64,000 bases of DNA, taken from the NCBI GenBank assembly GCA_947589055.1, contig CANPZL010000010.1, positions 1-64,000 on the forward strand, read 5' to 3'. The notes below the pieces were generated by a model. The model saw only the letters and a program-made list of their open reading frames with translations. It ran no database searches and was not told the origin of the DNA. The stretch is from an uncultured Lachnospiraceae bacterium. GTDB taxonomy: Bacteria; Bacillota; Clostridia; Lachnospirales; Lachnospiraceae. Positions 51,822 through 60,894 of the stretch are shown here, in pieces. The position numbers and the translations under genes were made by a program. Numbering within the stretch: the stretch's first letter is position 1; every line of letters begins with the position of its first letter.

Positions 51822-53573
51822 ATGCTGAAGACACTGGGAAGGCATATCAAAGAATTTAAAAAGGCGTCCATTTTAACCCCTCTTTTTATGCTGCTTGAGG
51901 TTATGATGGAGACGGTCATACCGTTGATGATGGCGTCGATCATTGATCACGGTGTTAATGTACCGGGCGGAAATATCCGCCATATCATCACCATTGGGAT
52001 TTTTATGGTGGCAGCGGCGGGAATCGGCTTATTTGCAGGGATTATGGGCGGAAAATATGGGGCGTATGCTTCTGCCGGATTCGCACGGAATCTTCGAAAG
52101 GGAATGTTTCAGAACATACAGAATTTTTCCTTTTCCAATATTGATAAATTCAGTACCGCCGGTCTGATCACCCGGTTGACGACAGATGTAACCAATATTC
52201 AGAATGCATATATGATGGTATTGCGAATGGGAACGAGGGCTCCGGCCAGCCTGATCTGTGCAATGGCGGCTGCTTTTTTGATCAATGCAAAAGTAGCAAG
52301 CGTATACCTGATCGCAGTGATCATACTGGGCGGTATCTTAGGCTTTATCATGGTGCGAGCGTATAAATACTTCAATAAGGTGTTTCGGAAGTATGATGAC
52401 CTGAATGCCAGCGTACAGGAGAATGTTTCTGCGATCCGTGTGGTAAAGGCATATGTAAGGGAAGAATATGAAACCGATAAATTCGCACAGGCAAGCGCTA
52501 AGCTCTATAATATGTTCATAAAAGCAGAAACCATACTGGTCTATAATATGCCGATCATGATGACAACGGTATTTACCTGTATCTTGGTCATCAGCTGGCT
52601 GGGGGCGCATATGATCGTGGCCGGGAATCTGAGCACCGGCGACCTGATGAGCCTTCTTGCTTATTGTATGAATATTCTCATGAATCTGATGATGCTTTCT
52701 ATGGTGTTCGTTATGATCAGTATGAGTATGGCAAGCGGCGAACGGATCGCTGAGGTGTTAAATGAAACCAGCGATATTCAAAATCCAGACAAACCGGTTA
52801 TGGAAGTGGCAGATGGAAGCATTGCGTTTCATAATGTGAATTTCCGGTATCGGCAGGAGGAGGGCGAACCGGTCTTAAAGAATATCAATCTTTCTATACA
52901 CTCCGGAGAGACGATTGGAATCATCGGGGGTACAGGAAGTGCCAAAACCAGTTTGATCAGCCTGATTAGCCGTCTGTATGATGTAACGGAAGGAAGCGTA
53001 TCCGTTGGCGGTGTCAATGTAAAGGATTATGATCTGGAGACTTTGCGGAATCAGGTTTCCGTGGTACTGCAAAAAAATACTCTCTTTAGCGGGACCATCT
53101 ATGAAAACCTGCGGTGGGGAGATAAAGATGCGACAGACGAGGAATGCCAAAATGCCTGTCGTCTGGCTTGTGCAGATGAATTTATCGAAAAACTTCCGAA
53201 AAAATATGATACATACATTGAGCAGGGAGGAACGAATGTCTCTGGCGGTCAGAGACAGCGGCTTTGTATTGCAAGAGCATTGTTAAAGAAACCACGCATC
53301 TTGATTTTGGACGATTCCACCAGTGCGGTGGATACAGCGACGGATGCAAAGATACGGAAAGCCTTTGCGGAGGAAATACCGAATACCACGAAGCTGATCA
53401 TAGCCCAGCGGATTTCCAGCGTACAACATGCAGATCGGATTATAGTCATGCATGAGGGGGAAATTGACGGAATCGGAACCCATGATGAACTGTTGAAGAC
53501 GAATGCCATCTATCGGGAGGTCTATGAATCTCAGACTTCAGCCGGTGGAGATTTTGATGAAATTAAGGACTAG
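51822..53573 (+). CDS. ABC exporter half-transporter (degenerate-site subunit)
   Basis: This 583-residue half-transporter has six membrane helices (residues about 20-320) and a C-terminal ATPase domain. Walker A is GGTGSAKTSL and the signature is VSGGQRQRLCIARALL, but Walker B is ILILDDSTSAVDT, with Asp in place of the catalytic Glu. It is therefore the non-hydrolysing partner of an asymmetric heterodimer with the next gene product. Such pairs export drugs, lipids or peptides; the substrate is unknown. TAAAGGAGTGACAAT fixes the start. The gap to the partner gene is 12 bases. Confidence 0.92.
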   Translation: MLKTLGRHIKEFKKASILTPLFMLLEVMMETVIPLMMASIIDHGVNVPGGNIRHIITIGIFMVAAAGIGLFAGIMGGKYGAYASAGFARNLRKGMFQNIQNFSFSNIDKFSTAGLITRLTTDVTNIQNAYMMVLRMGTRAPASLICAMAAAFLINAKVASVYLIAVIILGGILGFIMVRAYKYFNKVFRKYDDLNASVQENVSAIRVVKAYVREEYETDKFAQASAKLYNMFIKAETILVYNMPIMMTTVFTCILVISWLGAHMIVAGNLSTGDLMSLLAYCMNILMNLMMLSMVFVMISMSMASGERIAEVLNETSDIQNPDKPVMEVADGSIAFHNVNFRYRQEEGEPVLKNINLSIHSGETIGIIGGTGSAKTSLISLISRLYDVTEGSVSVGGVNVKDYDLETLRNQVSVVLQKNTLFSGTIYENLRWGDKDATDEECQNACRLACADEFIEKLPKKYDTYIEQGGTNVSGGQRQRLCIARALLKKPRILILDDSTSAVDTATDAKIRKAFAEEIPNTTKLIIAQRISSVQHADRIIVMHEGEIDGIGTHDELLKTNAIYREVYESQTSAGGDFDEIKD

Positions 53574-53585
53574 GAGGGAAATGCG

Positions 53586-55484
53586 ATGCCATCGAGACAG
53601 GCAATGAGGGCAAGACAACCGATGCCTAAAAATGCGGGAAAGGTGCTAAAGCGTTTATTTGGAATCTTGTTTCGACGTTACGGTGTAAGTCTTGCTATAG
53701 TAGCTGTTTGTATTATTATCAGCGTTTTGGCAAATGTACAGGGAACGATGTTTATCCAGACGCTGATCGATGAATTTGTTACGCCGCTGCTTCAGGCGGA
53801 GACGCCGGATTTTCAGCCGTTGTTACGGGAGATTCTTCGGGTGGCAGTCTTTTACGGTGTGGGGATCATCGCCTCTTATACTTATAACCGGATCATGATA
53901 AATGTAACCCAGGGAATGTTAAAATATTTCCGGGATTCTTTGTTTCAAAAAATGGAACGACTTCCCATTAAATATTTTGATACCCATGCACATGGTGACA
54001 TAATGTCGATTTATACCAACGACACGGATACATTAAGACAGATGATCAGTCAGACGATTCCACAGCTGTTTTCCAGCACGATTACCGTCATCAGCACGGT
54101 GGTATGCATGGTGGTTCTAAATATCCCTTTGACTGTGCTGACTTTGCTCATGGTGGGGATCATGCTTGTGCTGGCAAGGAAGATCGGCGGTCTGTCTGCT
54201 AAATATTTTATTGCTCAGCAGCAGGATATTGGAAAGCTGAACGGATATGTCGAAGAGATGATGGAAGGGCAGAAGGTTGTGAAGGTTTTTTGCCATGAGG
54301 AAGAAACCCTGCAACAGTTTAACCAGTTAAATGACCAGTTGTTTGAAAGCGCTTACCGGGCAAATAAATTTGCGAATATTTTAGGGCCGGTCAACGCCCA
54401 GCTTGGCAATATCAGCTATGTAGTCTGTGCGATTGCAGGCGGAATCCTTGCCATTGGCGGAGTTGGCGGATTTACCTTAGGCGGATTGGCGAGCTTTTTG
54501 ACGTTTAATAAGAGCTTTAATATGCCGATCAACCAGATCAGTATGCAGATCAATGCGGTCGTTATGGCATTGGCAGGTGCGGAACGGGTATTCCGTCTGA
54601 TGGACGAAGAACCAGAAGTAGATGAGGGCTATGTAACTTTGGTGAATGCAAAACGGGAAAACGGAACGCTGGTTCCCTGCCCGGAACGTACCGGATTATG
54701 GGCATGGGAGCATAAGCATCAAAACGGTGACGAGACTACCTATGTGGAACTGCGGGGGGATGTTGTATTTGATGATGTAGACTTTGGCTACACAGATGAG
54801 AAAATCGTGCTGCATAATGTAACGCTGTATGCAAAGCCGGGACAAAAGATCGCATTTGTCGGTTCCACAGGAGCCGGCAAGACGACGATCACGAACTTGA
54901 TCAATCGGTTTTATGATATACAAGACGGGAAGATACGATATGACGGAATCAATGTCAATAAAATGAAAAAGGCAGATCTCAGGCGTTCATTGGGCATTGT
55001 GTTGCAGGATACGCATTTGTTTACCGCTACGGTACGGGAAAACATTCGTTATGGACGGTTGGATGCGACCGATGAAGAAGTAGTGGCAGCAGCAAAACTG
55101 GCAAATGCAGACGGGTTTATCCGAAGACTTCCCAAGGGCTATGATACGGTATTGACCGGAGACGGCGCAAACTTAAGCCAAGGTCAGCGGCAGCTGTTAG
55201 CCATTGCCAGAGCCGCAGTAGCGGATCCGCCTGTATTGATCTTAGACGAAGCCACCAGCTCTATTGATACACGGACGGAACGACTGGTACAAAACGGTAT
55301 GGATAAACTGATGGAAGGCAGGACCACATTTGTGATCGCACATCGTCTTTCTACCATACAAAACAGTGATTGTATCATGGTACTGGAACAAGGCAGGATC
55401 GTGGAACGGGGAACCCATGAGGAACTGATACAGGAAAAGGGACGGTATTATCAGTTATATACCGGAAATTCCGTTTTGACGTAA
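53586..55484 (+). CDS. ABC exporter half-transporter (catalytic subunit)
   Basis: This 632-residue partner has a six-helix membrane domain and a C-terminal ATPase. Walker A is GSTGAGKTTITNL, Walker B is VLILDEATSSIDT with the catalytic Glu and the H-loop is VIAHRLS. Its signature is LSQGQRQLLAIARA, a changed form that would face the degenerate nucleotide site of its partner. The long stretch at residues 345-395 between the two domains is acidic and specific to this protein type. GGAGGGAA lies upstream of the ATG. Together the two form one exporter with one active ATP site. Confidence 0.93.
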   Translation: MPSRQAMRARQPMPKNAGKVLKRLFGILFRRYGVSLAIVAVCIIISVLANVQGTMFIQTLIDEFVTPLLQAETPDFQPLLREILRVAVFYGVGIIASYTYNRIMINVTQGMLKYFRDSLFQKMERLPIKYFDTHAHGDIMSIYTNDTDTLRQMISQTIPQLFSSTITVISTVVCMVVLNIPLTVLTLLMVGIMLVLARKIGGLSAKYFIAQQQDIGKLNGYVEEMMEGQKVVKVFCHEEETLQQFNQLNDQLFESAYRANKFANILGPVNAQLGNISYVVCAIAGGILAIGGVGGFTLGGLASFLTFNKSFNMPINQISMQINAVVMALAGAERVFRLMDEEPEVDEGYVTLVNAKRENGTLVPCPERTGLWAWEHKHQNGDETTYVELRGDVVFDDVDFGYTDEKIVLHNVTLYAKPGQKIAFVGSTGAGKTTITNLINRFYDIQDGKIRYDGINVNKMKKADLRRSLGIVLQDTHLFTATVRENIRYGRLDATDEEVVAAAKLANADGFIRRLPKGYDTVLTGDGANLSQGQRQLLAIARAAVADPPVLILDEATSSIDTRTERLVQNGMDKLMEGRTTFVIAHRLSTIQNSDCIMVLEQGRIVERGTHEELIQEKGRYYQLYTGNSVLT

Positions 55485-55502
55485 AAGCAGGAGGAAATTT
55501 AT

Positions 55503-56486
55503 ATGGCGTTTCGTTTTGGGATAATTGGAACCGGATATATGGCGGAAGCCATGGCGGATACAGTCAGGCAGATGAAGGACGTTGAGTTATATGCAGTTGC
55601 TTCCCGGACAGAGGAGAAGGCGGAAGCATTTGCAAAACGGTACGGTGTGAAAAAATATTATGGAAGTTATCGTGCACTGATGGAAGAGGACGCCGTAGAG
55701 CTGATTTATATTGCTACGCCGAATCATCTGCATTATGAACAGGCAAGAGCCTGTATCCAGCATGGAAAACCGGTGTTGCTGGAAAAACCGTTCACGCTGA
55801 ATGAGCAGCAGGCACAGGCATTGATCGATCTGGCGGAAAGAAATCATGTGTTTCTGTGCGAGGCAATGTGGGTGCGGTTTATGCCGCTGATGCAGCAGTT
55901 GAAAAAGGAGATAGAAGCCGGACGGATCGGAGAAGTTACTGCCGTAACTGCAAATATCGGATATGATCTGAAAGAAAAAGAACGGGTCAACCGTTTGGAT
56001 ATGGGTGGTGGCGCTTTGTTGGACATTGGCGTTTATCCCATTACGTTTGCGTTGCAGATTCTGGGGAAGGAAATAGAAACCATCTCCACTTCTATGGTGC
56101 CGATGAATTCCGGGGTGGATGCTCAGGAGTTTGTGAACCTGGTTTATGAAAACGGAGCGGCAGCCGGGCTTTATGCGACCATGCTCTCTAATACGGATAA
56201 GCAGGGGAAGATTTATGGAACGGAAGGTTATATCGTTGTAGAAAATATCAATAATTATGCCGGTTATCAGATATATGACCGACAGGGAGACCGGATAGAC
56301 AGTATCGAAAGGCCGGAACAGATAAGCGGTCTGGAATATGAAGTGCAGGCGTGTATCCATGCCATTCAAAAGGGTGCACTGGAATGCCCGCTTATGACGC
56401 ATGCAGATACCTTGTTTTTGATGCGGATACTGGATACGGTTCGAAAGGCATGGAATCTGCGGTATCCTCAGGAAGAACCGGTATAA
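55503..56486 (+). CDS. Gfo/Idh/MocA-family oxidoreductase
   Basis: This 327-residue NAD(P)-dependent enzyme has the Rossmann start FGIIGTGYMAEAMADT, the loop YIATPNHLHYEQA and LLEKPFTLNEQQA (Lys of EKP) near residue 95. It has the family's beta-sheet C-terminal half. Members oxidise or reduce sugar and inositol carbons; the substrate is not visible. CAGGAGGAAATTT precedes the ATG. It follows the ABC exporter genes closely, perhaps by readthrough. Its 3' end overlaps the convergent SGNH hydrolase gene by 19 bases. Confidence 0.9.
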   Translation: MAFRFGIIGTGYMAEAMADTVRQMKDVELYAVASRTEEKAEAFAKRYGVKKYYGSYRALMEEDAVELIYIATPNHLHYEQARACIQHGKPVLLEKPFTLNEQQAQALIDLAERNHVFLCEAMWVRFMPLMQQLKKEIEAGRIGEVTAVTANIGYDLKEKERVNRLDMGGGALLDIGVYPITFALQILGKEIETISTSMVPMNSGVDAQEFVNLVYENGAAAGLYATMLSNTDKQGKIYGTEGYIVVENINNYAGYQIYDRQGDRIDSIERPEQISGLEYEVQACIHAIQKGALECPLMTHADTLFLMRILDTVRKAWNLRYPQEEPV

Positions 56487-57214
56487 AAGTATTGTCCGTT
56501 TCCGTCGCCTATGGATTCCTGTATTTCATTGATGATAAAAGCGTAGATTTTTTCGTAAGTTGCAGCCGTATAATGCAGCCCGTCAGGGCTGGAAAATCCC
56601 TGGGATAAAAGATAATGATAGGTATCAATATAACGGATAGGAAATGTCTCTGTATCGTCAGAGGCATTTTCTTGGTTATAGCTATCGATCCACGCCTGCA
56701 TACTTGCATTAAAGGCCTCAATACGGGCATTCGAAACACTGGTGCAGGAGGCAGTGCAGGGATTGACAGAAACTATATAAACAGGGCAGTCTGCCCAGTA
56801 TGTCCGGGCATAAGATGCATAAAGGGCTTCATATTGATATAGATTTCCCAAGTCATTGACGCCAAGATTCAGAATGATGATGGAAGGGGAAATCTCGGTC
56901 AGCTCAGGTTTGGCGGCCAGCCAGGAGTAGCCTTTTCCCACCTGCGCCAGAAAAGAGATATTCTCCAGATCATACCCGCTGCGGTTCAATGCTTGGTTCA
57001 TGCCGACGGTTCTGGAATCGCCCACGAAAAGGACAGGATAGTTTGGGAGATAAGTCAGCGTATTGGAAGAGTGGATATGCGGAACCGAACCTACCGGCAC
57101 AGGCTGGGGTGCGGCGATATAGGTGCGGCATGACTTTGGGTTATCAAAGCTGCAGAAGGTTAGCAAAAGGAGAATGTCGATTATAAGAAGAGAAATCGTT
57201 ATTCGTTGTTTCAT
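56468..57214 (-). CDS. Secreted or membrane-anchored SGNH hydrolase
   Basis: This 248-residue protein has an N-terminal hydrophobic segment (SLLIIDILLLLTFCSF) that could be a signal or anchor. The SGNH core shows VLFVGDSRTVGM (block I Ser), ILNLGVNDLG (block III Asn) and DGLHYTAATYE (block V Asp-His). It would cleave an ester, for example an acetyl group on a cell-wall or surface sugar. CCTCC at 57221-57225 (GGAGG on the minus strand) fixes ATG 57214. It stands alone, convergent to the oxidoreductase gene. Confidence 0.87.
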   Translation of the reverse strand: MKQRITISLLIIDILLLLTFCSFDNPKSCRTYIAAPQPVPVGSVPHIHSSNTLTYLPNYPVLFVGDSRTVGMNQALNRSGYDLENISFLAQVGKGYSWLAAKPELTEISPSIIILNLGVNDLGNLYQYEALYASYARTYWADCPVYIVSVNPCTASCTSVSNARIEAFNASMQAWIDSYNQENASDDTETFPIRYIDTYHYLLSQGFSSPDGLHYTAATYEKIYAFIINEIQESIGDGNGQYFYTGSS

Positions 57215-57316
57215 AAATAAAACCTCCATTCCAGACATAGGTTTACCACGATGAAGAAGTCATATTTTAATGAATTTTGCAGGAAGCGTTCGACATGGGA
57301 GTTTGGTTACGGTGGC

Positions 57317-57345
57317 TGGACACATATGGCATTAGTTGCTATAAT
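57317..57345 (+). promoter_or_regulatory. Promoter for the J-TPR/Hsp70 operon
   Basis: TGGACA (57317-57322) and TATAAT (57340-57345) are spaced by 17 bases. No CIRCE heat-shock element is visible around it. Confidence 0.6.
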
Positions 57346-57397
57346 AAGGGATATGAAAAAGATATAGGCTGCAAGGAAATGAAAGCGGGTAGATAGA

Positions 57398-60300
57398 ATG
57401 GATGAGGCATTATTCTGGAAGATATTGAATATCAATCCTACAAAAAATGAATCGGAAATAAAAGAACGGTATCATGAACTGCTGCGGGATGTAAACCCGG
57501 AAGATGATCCGGAGGGATTCAAACGTTTGCGGCAGGCATATGAGGGTGCGTTGGAACTGGCAAAGGCGAAAGAGGAAACGGAAACCGGAGAAAAGAAACC
57601 GAAGGATGAAATTGATCTTTGGCTGGAGCGGATACAGGAGATTTACTGGTATAACGATACGAGAAACGACCCGGAGGTTTGGCGGGAAGCATTTCAAGAT
57701 CCGGTTTGTATTGCTTTGGATACCGCATTGGAGGCACGTGATCGATTTCTCGTTTTTTTAATGAGCCATAATTATCTGGGGCAGACAATTTGGCAGATAA
57801 TTGATAAGGAATTTAACATAATAGCGGATCAACAGGAATTGTTAGAAAACTTTCCAAAGGATTTTTTGGATTTCCTCTGTTACCAGATTAAAAATCCTAA
57901 CTTTTTTGCTTATGAGTACCTTGAGATAACAGGCTTGGATGAGTCGGAGATCCAGTTGGATAGTTATATCGGTGCATATATGAGGATTAAGGGGCAGATC
58001 AATCGGGAGGAATACGAAGGCGATATATGGCGGCAGTTGGATGATCTAAAGGCATACGAGGTATATCATCCCTATGAAGATGTGGAGCGGGTACGTCTGT
58101 ATCTGCGTGAAAACCGGATAGAAGAAGCCGCCGCCCTGCTCCCAAAGCTGGAAGGATTTGCCGGGGAAGATGCTTATATCGCTTTTTACACAGGAAGGAT
58201 TTATTCAGAGCAGGGAAACGATGCAAAGGCACTGGAATATTGGAATTGGATCATTGAAGAGAGACCGGAACACAATGTTTCCTATTTTGCCAGGATACGG
58301 GTGATTCGTTATCTGCTTAAGCAGCAGGACTATCTGACTGCAAAAGATCGGATCATGGAACTTTTTGAGATCAATGGCAGAGATGAAACGGTTCTGGAGC
58401 TGATGCGGGAAGTAAATCTCCCGTTGATCGAATATTACCGGAGCTTGGCTGAAAAAGAACCGGAAAATAAACAGCATATGGTAGAAGCCTGCTGGTGTAT
58501 GTTTCAGAACGAAATGTTTCAGGAAACCTTAAACGAGCTGGAAGCGTTACAGATTCAGCCGGAGGAAGCGGAATACTATGATTATGTAAATATGAAGGGA
58601 CGCTGTTTTCTGGGACTGGAAAAATACGAGGAGGCGATCCCCTATCTGCTGCGTTGGGATGAATGCAGAAAAAATTTGATCGACGACGGTTCGGAAAAAT
58701 ATCAGAAGCGGCAGTCCAGAGAGGGCTTTATCAAATCGGCGATCGGAGCTGCTTATCAGAACCTGAAACGGTTTGATGAGGCGGAAGCCTATTTAAAAGA
58801 AGGAATCCGACTGGAACAGGATAAGGCGATCCGGCTTCCCTTTATGGACCGGCTTGCACTGCTGTACTATGATAATGAAAAGTATGAAAGCTGTGTTGAT
58901 GTGTGTACCGATATTATAGAGGAGGATCCGGGGTATTATCCCGCATATCTGCGTCGGCAGCAGGCATATCATACTATGCGGAACGGACAGGGTGTGGTAG
59001 ATGATTATTACAATGCTATACGGGTCTACTCGAAATATTATAAGCCCTATCTGCTGGCGCTGGAGGTTTTTTGTGCGTTCCATCAGTATGAAGATGCAAA
59101 GAAGGTTATTGAAACCGCAAAGGAACAGGGTGTTGAGCATGAAACACTGAAATTTTATGAGATTCGTGTGTGCAGACACCTTGCACAGTCAGAAGAAGAA
59201 TATCGACAGATCATGGAGCTTTGTCAGAGATTAAAGCAGGAATTAAAGGCAAAAACGCTTGAAAAAGAGAAAACAGAGACAGAGCTTGTAAAAGAAGAGA
59301 TGTGGAGAGACAGTGCCTCTAACACGGAAGTGAACATGGAGGAACTGACATATGAAGAAATCCTTATATATATGGATCTGGGACAAAGCGACGTTGCGAT
59401 GAAGATGATCGTATCGGAGTTAAAAAAAGGAAATCAGGATTTCCGTTTGCATTATATCAAGGCGGATATTCATCAGATGCAGAAGGAATATCCTCAGGCG
59501 CTGACGGAATATAACTGGCTAAGCCAACGTATGCCGGATAATGATAATATCGACTTTGACCGGGGACTTTGTTTGCGGAAAATGAACAGAACGGAGGAAG
59601 CCTTACAGGCATTTCAGACCGCATTAAAAAAGAATCCGGAGCATCCCAGAGCAAATCATGAAATGATGCGGATCTATTCCAAGTGGTTTGACAATTATGA
59701 ACTGCGTTTTGCGTATGGCGAGGCACTCCGCCATATCAATGCACAGCTGAAGATCGATCCGGATGCGTATTATTATATTGAACGTGGCCTTCTTTATATG
59801 GATAATTATAATATGGATATGGCACTTGCGGATTATAAAAAGGCGTTGGAGCTGGAACCGGATAATCTGTATGCGTACAATAATATCGGTTATGTTCTGC
59901 GAATGAAAAAACAGTTTCAGCAGGCAATCCCTTACTTTCAGCAATCCATTTCACATATGAAGGAAGGAGAAACCTTACTGCCTTATACCAATATGGCAAA
60001 ATGCTATGAAGCGTTGTATATGCCCAAACGTGGGATCGAAGTGTTACAGGAGGCATTAAAGGTATTTCCGGAAAGCAGTTCTCTTCATAAGACATTAGGA
60101 GAATTATATCAGCATGCCGGTCAATATGGAGATGCGAAGGAGATATATAAAAAAGCATTCAATGACAAACTGCTTTCACAGACCGGTTTTTATAAAAATA
60201 TGGTAAAGACCTGTATTTTGGAAAATTCTCTGCAGGAGGCGGAAGAATATCTAAAAAAGTGGGTCAGTATTACAAAAAAAGATACCAAAACTACTGCTGA

Positions 60301-60889
60301 TTGGGATAAACGAATGGAAGCATTCGAGCAGATGGGAACCTATTATTTTTTCCGCCGGGAGCTGAAGCAGGCAGTCAAGTTTCTGGAGAAAGCGGTAAAA
60401 ATTGCGGTTACACATCATTTTTACTACGCATGGGCAGGGCGCAATCTGGCACTTTCCTATATGCTGCTGCATCAGCCGGGCAGGGCAAAAGCGATGGCGG
60501 CACAGACAATGGAAATGATGATGAGAGGCGAGAAGATACCGTTCGGGCTTTTAGAGCGGGAGCCGGAAGATCCGCAAACGGAAAGGGCATATCTTGCGTA
60601 TCGCCCTTTGGCCGCTTCCCGGTTGAATCAATTTGCACTTTTTCATGCCTGTATGGGAAATTGGGAACGGGCGGAGGAATATGAAAAGAAAAGCGAACAG
60701 ATTCCCATGTGCAGGAACTGTGGATATGGAGCCTGCTCGGATGCGTTTTTGACACTTGCCTATTTTGCGGAGATTCGTGGAGATATAGCGAAAGCGATTG
60801 AATGGTACAAGCAGACACTGAAGTACAATCCGGCGGATGAGGAGGCCAAGCTGATTATTCAGACACTGCAAAAAAAGATAGAAAGGTGA
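57398..60889 (+). CDS. J-domain-like TPR protein
   Basis: This 1163-residue soluble protein starts with a J-domain-like segment (ALFWKILNINPTKNESEIKE, then FKRLRQAYEGAL). The HPD signature is replaced by Asn33-Pro34-Glu35 (VNPEDDPEGF). The remainder is a long array of tetratricopeptide repeats, some canonical (for example YYIERGLLYMDNYNMDMALA, LYAYNNIGYVLRMKKQFQQA). A cysteine pair CRNCGYGAC near residue 1105 is notable. It is followed by an Hsp70-like gene after 5 bases. I infer a cochaperone or scaffold that recruits the Hsp70 to a client. The ribosome site is weak (AAAGCGGG). Confidence 0.8.
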   Translation: MDEALFWKILNINPTKNESEIKERYHELLRDVNPEDDPEGFKRLRQAYEGALELAKAKEETETGEKKPKDEIDLWLERIQEIYWYNDTRNDPEVWREAFQDPVCIALDTALEARDRFLVFLMSHNYLGQTIWQIIDKEFNIIADQQELLENFPKDFLDFLCYQIKNPNFFAYEYLEITGLDESEIQLDSYIGAYMRIKGQINREEYEGDIWRQLDDLKAYEVYHPYEDVERVRLYLRENRIEEAAALLPKLEGFAGEDAYIAFYTGRIYSEQGNDAKALEYWNWIIEERPEHNVSYFARIRVIRYLLKQQDYLTAKDRIMELFEINGRDETVLELMREVNLPLIEYYRSLAEKEPENKQHMVEACWCMFQNEMFQETLNELEALQIQPEEAEYYDYVNMKGRCFLGLEKYEEAIPYLLRWDECRKNLIDDGSEKYQKRQSREGFIKSAIGAAYQNLKRFDEAEAYLKEGIRLEQDKAIRLPFMDRLALLYYDNEKYESCVDVCTDIIEEDPGYYPAYLRRQQAYHTMRNGQGVVDDYYNAIRVYSKYYKPYLLALEVFCAFHQYEDAKKVIETAKEQGVEHETLKFYEIRVCRHLAQSEEEYRQIMELCQRLKQELKAKTLEKEKTETELVKEEMWRDSASNTEVNMEELTYEEILIYMDLGQSDVAMKMIVSELKKGNQDFRLHYIKADIHQMQKEYPQALTEYNWLSQRMPDNDNIDFDRGLCLRKMNRTEEALQAFQTALKKNPEHPRANHEMMRIYSKWFDNYELRFAYGEALRHINAQLKIDPDAYYYIERGLLYMDNYNMDMALADYKKALELEPDNLYAYNNIGYVLRMKKQFQQAIPYFQQSISHMKEGETLLPYTNMAKCYEALYMPKRGIEVLQEALKVFPESSSLHKTLGELYQHAGQYGDAKEIYKKAFNDKLLSQTGFYKNMVKTCILENSLQEAEEYLKKWVSITKKDTKTTADWDKRMEAFEQMGTYYFFRRELKQAVKFLEKAVKIAVTHHFYYAWAGRNLALSYMLLHQPGRAKAMAAQTMEMMMRGEKIPFGLLEREPEDPQTERAYLAYRPLAASRLNQFALFHACMGNWERAEEYEKKSEQIPMCRNCGYGACSDAFLTLAYFAEIRGDIAKAIEWYKQTLKYNPADEEAKLIIQTLQKKIER

Positions 60890-60894
60890 TCGAC

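Noticed and set aside
55587-56402. A 271-codon open frame on the minus strand
   Set aside because: It lies fully opposite the oxidoreductase gene, has no ribosome site and shows the Cys/His/Phe/Ile-rich composition of an antisense shadow.
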